DNA from: CAVRZY01 sp963725415
GTDB taxonomy: Bacteria; Acidobacteriota; Terriglobia; Bryobacterales; Bryobacteraceae
NCBI GenBank assembly: GCA_963725415.1
Contig: CAVRZY010000215.1
Location: forward strand, 1 to 11,400
Length of the DNA: 11,400 nt
Reading direction: 5' to 3'
Shown piece after piece: positions 6,490 through 11,400 of the stretch; positions within the stretch are counted from its first letter, which is position 1, and the number at the start of each line of letters is the position of its first letter. The translations under genes and the position numbers were made by a program. The notes under the pieces were generated by a model. The model ran no database searches. It saw nothing but the letters and a program-made list of their open reading frames with translations, and had not been told where the DNA came from.

Positions 6490-7791
6490 TCACGGTAGCG
6501 ACCAGGGCTTGCGGTAAGCGCGGGCGATCAGCGCATCGGCTTTCGGCTCGCCCACAGCCCGCTCCTGCCGCGCGTCCCAGACAATCTTGCTCCCCGTCCG
6601 CAAAGCCAGGTTGCCCAGGTGCGCGACGGTGGTGACGAAGTGGCCCACTTCCAGGTTCGTGACAGGGGCCCTGCGAGACCGCATGCAATCCAGGAAATCG
6701 CGGATGTGCGCGGGCCGCCCGTCTGCGGTTCGATCCTCCGGGTTGATCGTCCTCTTGAACGTCCCCAGGTTCTTCTTGGCTTCCGGAATCACTTCCCACC
6801 CTTTGGTGTCCAGGATTAACGTGCCCTCGCTGCCGCTGAACGACAGACCGTGCGGGCGCCCGCCTAGCCCCACGCCGCCGAGCACCTGGTGCTCCCAGAT
6901 CAGCGTGTAAGCGGGGAACTCATAGACCGCCATCTGGGTGTCCGGAGTCTCGGTGTTGTCGTCCAGGACGTACTTGCCGCCGGAGGAGCTTACAGCGCGC
7001 GGCGCTTCCGCTCCCATGGCCCACAGCGCCAAATTCAGCAGGTGCACGCCCCAATCGGTCATCAGGCCGCCGGCGTAGTCCCAGAACCAGCGGAAGTTGA
7101 AGTGGAAGCGGTTGGGGTTGAAAGGTCGCAGCGGCGCCGGCCCCAGCCACATGTCGTAATCGACCCCCGCCGGTGGCTCGCGATCGGGCGGATTACCGAT
7201 CCCTCCCACCCAGTCCAGGTACGCCCAGGCTCGCACTTGTCGGATCTTGCCTAGCTTGCCCGACTGGACGAATTCAACCGCTTCCCGGTAGTGCGCGCCG
7301 CTTCGCCATTGCGTCCCCACCTGCACCACCCGTTGGCGCCGCCGGGCGGCTTCGAGCATGGCGCGTCCCTCGGCGATGCTGGTGGCCAGCGGCTTTTCCA
7401 CGTAGACGTCCTTGCCGGCCTGGCAGGCATAGATCGTGGGCAATGCGTGCCAGTGATCGGGCGTGACCACCACGCAGGCATCGACGTCTTTTCGATCCAT
7501 CACCCGGCGGAAGTCCTTGACCGCCTCCGGACGCCGTCCGCGGAGTTTTTCCACGATCGCAATCCCTTTGGCGACTTGCGCGTCATCCACGTCGCAGATC
7601 ACCGCGCAGTCCACGTCCGGGTTGGCCAGAAAGGCTGACAGGTCCCCTCGGCCCATGCCCCCGCAGCCGATCAACCCGATCCGGATCCGGTCGTTGGGAC
7701 CCGCGCTGGAGTTCCAACCCGTCGCGATCGGCGCCGTGGCCAGAGCCATTGCGGAGTTGCTCAGAAATGCTCGGCGCGATGATTCCTTCAT
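6490..7791 (-). CDS. Tat-exported Gfo/Idh/MocA-family oxidoreductase
   Basis: This 433-residue protein starts at the ATG at 7791, which has a GGAGG eight bases upstream (7800-7804 on this strand); an alternative start at 7812 would add seven residues. The N-terminus SSRRAFLSNSAMALATAP is a twin-arginine signal. The Rossmann motif GLIGCGGMG (39-47) binds NAD(P). TPDHWH (110-115) and EKPLAT (132-137, catalytic-lysine motif) follow, and the C-terminal substrate domain contains GGLMTDWGVHLLNLALWAMG. These features are typical of exported family members in Acidobacteria and Planctomycetes, which carry out redox chemistry on sugars, inositols or their derivatives. The substrate cannot be read from sequence. 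It converges on the nucleoside hydrolase gene with only 40 bp between the stop codons. The start region can form a hairpin (7790-7819). Confidence 0.9.
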   Translation of the reverse strand: MKESSRRAFLSNSAMALATAPIATGWNSSAGPNDRIRIGLIGCGGMGRGDLSAFLANPDVDCAVICDVDDAQVAKGIAIVEKLRGRRPEAVKDFRRVMDRKDVDACVVVTPDHWHALPTIYACQAGKDVYVEKPLATSIAEGRAMLEAARRRQRVVQVGTQWRSGAHYREAVEFVQSGKLGKIRQVRAWAYLDWVGGIGNPPDREPPAGVDYDMWLGPAPLRPFNPNRFHFNFRWFWDYAGGLMTDWGVHLLNLALWAMGAEAPRAVSSSGGKYVLDDNTETPDTQMAVYEFPAYTLIWEHQVLGGVGLGGRPHGLSFSGSEGTLILDTKGWEVIPEAKKNLGTFKRTINPEDRTADGRPAHIRDFLDCMRSRRAPVTNLEVGHFVTTVAHLGNLALRTGSKIVWDARQERAVGEPKADALIARAYRKPWSLP

Positions 7792-7819
7792 ATCCGGTTC
7801 CTCCGTTGCCACCGGATAT
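7790..7819 (-). promoter_or_regulatory. Hairpin over the start codon of the Gfo/Idh/MocA gene
   Basis: ATATCCGG (7790-7797) and CCGGATAT (7812-7819) are perfect 8-bp reverse complements separated by 14 nt. On the message, the Shine-Dalgarno GGAGG lies in the loop and the first two bases of the AUG are the last two of the 3' arm. Partial pairing of the start codon could modulate initiation. It could instead be a dyad-symmetric protein-binding site, or chance. Confidence 0.4.
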
Positions 7820-7880
7820 CCTACACCAAAGCTGGGATGAGTCGGGCGTGGGGAACTTCCGGCCTTTGAACCGCCCCAGA

Positions 7881-8258
7881 TTACAGGGCGTCGGCGAAGC
7901 GCTTCAGGATCTGTGGCAGGTTTTGTGAGAACGCAGACCGGGCCAGCACCATGTTGCAGCCCGCTTCGTGGGCCTTCTGTTTCAGTTCTCCCTGGGCGTG
8001 GGTCAGGTAGCCGATCAAGCTGATCGACTTCAGTTCCGCGCTGCTTTTCAGCTTGGCTACCGCTTTCAGGGGCTGCATAGCGCTGAAATTCAGGTCGAAG
8101 ATGATCAGGACCGGCTTAAATTTCGCTTTCTTGAGCAGGTCCTTCTCGGTCTTGACAAACTCTACTTCGAGGCCCGCCCGCTTGGCAGCCTCCGTGATCT
8201 TGATGGTGGAGAACAGATCTCCGACCGCCGCCAAGATTGTCTTTGTCTGTTTTTGCAT
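7881..8258 (-). CDS. Stand-alone receiver-like protein with degenerate active site
   Basis: A 125-residue protein is read from the ATG at 8258 (MQKQTKTILAAVGD) to a TAA at 7881. A TTG six codons upstream is an alternative start; neither has a clear Shine-Dalgarno sequence. The alternating strand/helix pattern and KPVLIIFDLNF, with D55 at the end of the third strand, fit a CheY-like response-regulator receiver domain with no output domain. The canonical pair of acidic residues after strand 1 is reduced (AVGDLF), the usual Thr/Ser position reads IGYLTH, and the conserved lysine region reads VLARSAF without a lysine. This suggests a pseudo-receiver that may not follow the normal phosphorylation switch. 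It is divergent from zwf across 88 bp and lies upstream of the oxidoreductase gene on the same strand with an 89-bp gap. Its partner is unknown. Confidence 0.7.
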   Translation of the reverse strand: MQKQTKTILAAVGDLFSTIKITEAAKRAGLEVEFVKTEKDLLKKAKFKPVLIIFDLNFSAMQPLKAVAKLKSSAELKSISLIGYLTHAQGELKQKAHEAGCNMVLARSAFSQNLPQILKRFADAL

Positions 8259-8346
8259 AGAGATCAGCAACACCAATCGTGCATTTGTTACTGTCGTTTC
8301 AGTTCCAGTTCCTGCGATCGAGTGCTACGCTGGAGGGAGAAATTTC

Positions 8347-10145
<1,799 letters not shown>

Positions 10146-10146
<1 letters not shown>

Positions 10147-11153
10147 TGAACGCTGAGGTCCACCCAGACCGCATCCTGGCTGAGCTCGACCAGCTTTGGA
10201 CCTCGCTAGCCCAGCAGGCTGGCGGAACCGGATCCGACGCTGTCCTGCGGGCCTGTGCGATGACCCTGATCGTGGCCACGCACCAGGTGGAGGATGCCTC
10301 AGCAGTCCACCAGACCCTGGCCGAGCTGATCCGGGAACATCCCAGCCGCCTCATCCTGGTCTGCCTGCGCCCCGCCACCCAGCCTTTGCTCGAAGCCAGG
10401 GTCTCCGCAGAGTGCTGGTTACCCTTCGGGGGCCGCCAGCAGATCTGCTGTGAGCAGATCCACATCACGGCCAGTGAAACCAACCTGCCCGAGCTGCCAG
10501 CGCTGCTTCTGGCGCTGGCGGCGCCGGACCTCCCGGTGGTGCTGTGGTGCCGTCAGGCGCCTCTGCTGGGGATGCCGGCCTTTCGGGAAACCTGCTTAAC
10601 GGTTGACAAGCTGATCCTCGATTCCGCTACCCATCCTGACCCGTGCGCGATTCTCCAGCAACTGGCAGAGGGTTGCGGCAGACTGCCGGCGCTGGCAGAC
10701 CTCTCCTGGACGCGGCTGACGCGGTGGAGAGAGATGCTGGCGCAGGCTTTCGAGAATCCGGCCTGCTTGGCACGCCTCCCCGCCTTCTCGGAGTTGCGAA
10801 TCTCCTATGCGGGGGCGCCGATTCCGGTTTCCGCGTACTACCTGGCGGCCTGGACAACACAGGCCCTGAAACGCGAGCTTGTCCTCCACTTTGAGGCCAC
10901 GTGCGCGCTCGAATCCGCAAGTAGCGGCGTTCAAGGATTCAAGCTAGCGGCAAATGGCTTCCGCGTTTCCCTGTGGCGGGCGGATGATTCTACGCTGGAG
11001 ATCGAGGCAGGCTCTCTACAGGCCCACGCGCCTCTTCCGCCCCAGCCCGAATCCAGCCTGCTGGGCCAAGAGCTGGCCATTGCCGGACGCGACCCGGTTT
11101 ATGATAGCGTGTTGAGGCTGGCAGCCCAGATTGCCGGTCGCCAGGGGGGGTGA
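10146..11153 (+). CDS. opcA: Glucose-6-phosphate dehydrogenase assembly protein OpcA
   Basis: A 335-residue protein starts at the ATG at 10146, whose A is the last base of the zwf TAA (a TAATG overlap), with GGAGGAGG a few bases upstream. OpcA-family proteins were first described in cyanobacteria, where they are needed for assembly or redox activation of G6PD; actinobacteria also have them next to zwf. Features consistent with the family include the N-terminal MTLIVATH strand, the HPSRLILVCLRP strand (cf. the conserved HPSR region), and the central LPELPALLLALAAPDLPVVLWCRQAP stretch, where family members have a similar LPxxLWWxG-like segment. There is no signal peptide or membrane span, so it is cytoplasmic. 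Direct translational coupling to zwf supports the assignment. It contains several cysteines (for example the CC of QICCEQ) that could be redox-active, but this is inference. Confidence 0.85.
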
Positions 11154-11156
11154 AGC

Positions 11157-11400
11157 GTGGGCGTCCGTTGGCATGCCTATCCCGATGCGAGATCGGCCGC
11201 CGAGGCCTGCGGCCACCATGTGCTGGCCCGCCTGGAGGAGGCCCTGGCGGGGTGCGAGTACGCCACCCTGACCGTTTCCGGAGGCACCACCCCCAAGTCC
11301 ATGTTCGAAGTCCTGGCGGCCGCGCGCTTCAACTGGAACAAGGTTCACTTGTTCTGGGTGGACGAGCGGGCCGTGCCACCCACCGATCCCGACAGCAATT
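11157..11400 (+). CDS. pgl: 6-phosphogluconolactonase, 3' end cut by window edge
   Basis: The frame opens at a GTG at 11157, three bases after the opcA stop, preceded by the purine run AGGGGGGG at 11143-11150 at six-base spacing. It stays open to the window end, giving the first 81 residues. SGGTTPKSMFEVL (41-53) is the phosphate-binding SGGxTP motif of the DevB/SOL-type lactonase family, and FWVDERAVPPTDPDSN (66-81) is its second signature (WxDER followed by DSN). The enzyme hydrolyses 6-phosphogluconolactone, the zwf product, to 6-phosphogluconate. Gene order zwf-opcA-pgl and minimal spacing indicate one operon. Confidence 0.9.
   Translation, partial: MGVRWHAYPDARSAAEACGHHVLARLEEALAGCEYATLTVSGGTTPKSMFEVLAAARFNWNKVHLFWVDERAVPPTDPDSN

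Noticed and set aside
8259..8331. Promoter for zwf
   Set aside because: No pair of hexamers with acceptable spacing was found; the promoter may use another sigma factor or lie within the receiver gene.
8053..8346. Upstream in-frame extension of zwf
   Set aside because: It overlaps the receiver gene on the other strand, has no G6PD similarity, and the ATG at 8347 has a good ribosome-binding site.

Overview
The window is GC-rich, gene-dense bacterial DNA. Gene content and style point to an Acidobacteriota genome of the Bryobacterales/Solibacter kind: a huge secreted GH42-like glycosidase, a Tat-exported Gfo/Idh/MocA oxidoreductase, a YIP1 membrane protein, an exported nucleoside hydrolase, a zwf-opcA-pgl operon and many small palindromic repeats. 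This placement is inferred from protein style; no rRNA or other marker gene is present.

Layout. Positions 1-3248 (minus) hold a very large exported GH42-like beta-galactosidase that runs off the left edge. A 39-bp divergent gap separates it from a YkgJ-type cysteine-cluster protein (3288-4076, plus). Positions 4077-4439 carry no gene. They hold short GA/TC-centred palindromes and a MITE-like unit with 21-bp perfect inverted ends and 9-bp flanking direct repeats. A YIP1-family membrane protein (4440-5189, minus) follows. The next gap contains a nested inverted-repeat element (5252-5397). Then come an exported inosine-uridine nucleoside hydrolase broken by one extra base (5483-6449, plus), a Tat-exported Gfo/Idh/MocA oxidoreductase (6490-7791, minus) and a stand-alone degenerate receiver-domain protein (7881-8258, minus). 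The right end is a tight operon: zwf (8347-10146), opcA (10146-11153) and the start of pgl (11157 onward). It encodes glucose-6-phosphate dehydrogenase, its assembly/activator protein and 6-phosphogluconolactonase, the NADPH-producing entry to the oxidative pentose phosphate pathway.

Main discovery candidate. The nested palindromic element at 5252-5397 has a sister copy at 8387-8619 that lies inside the zwf reading frame. Both have outer inverted arms of the type CTTGCCCT(A)CCCCAGTT / AACTGGGG and an inner hairpin with AATTCGGGGAC / GTxCCCGAATT arms. In the zwf copy the inner hairpin unit is duplicated as an exact 81-bp (27-codon) period, so the frame stays open. The predicted enzyme carries about 78 element-derived residues between a 14-residue N-terminus and an otherwise normal G6PD. 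This resembles palindromic elements tolerated inside Rickettsia genes. The zwf start codon also sits in the loop of an 11-bp hairpin that buries its Shine-Dalgarno sequence, so the first 230 or so bases of the zwf message may fold into three successive hairpins.

The left half of the window concerns scavenging of sugars and nucleosides by exported enzymes; the right half is central carbon metabolism. No CRISPR array, tRNA, rRNA, phage gene or intact transposase was seen.
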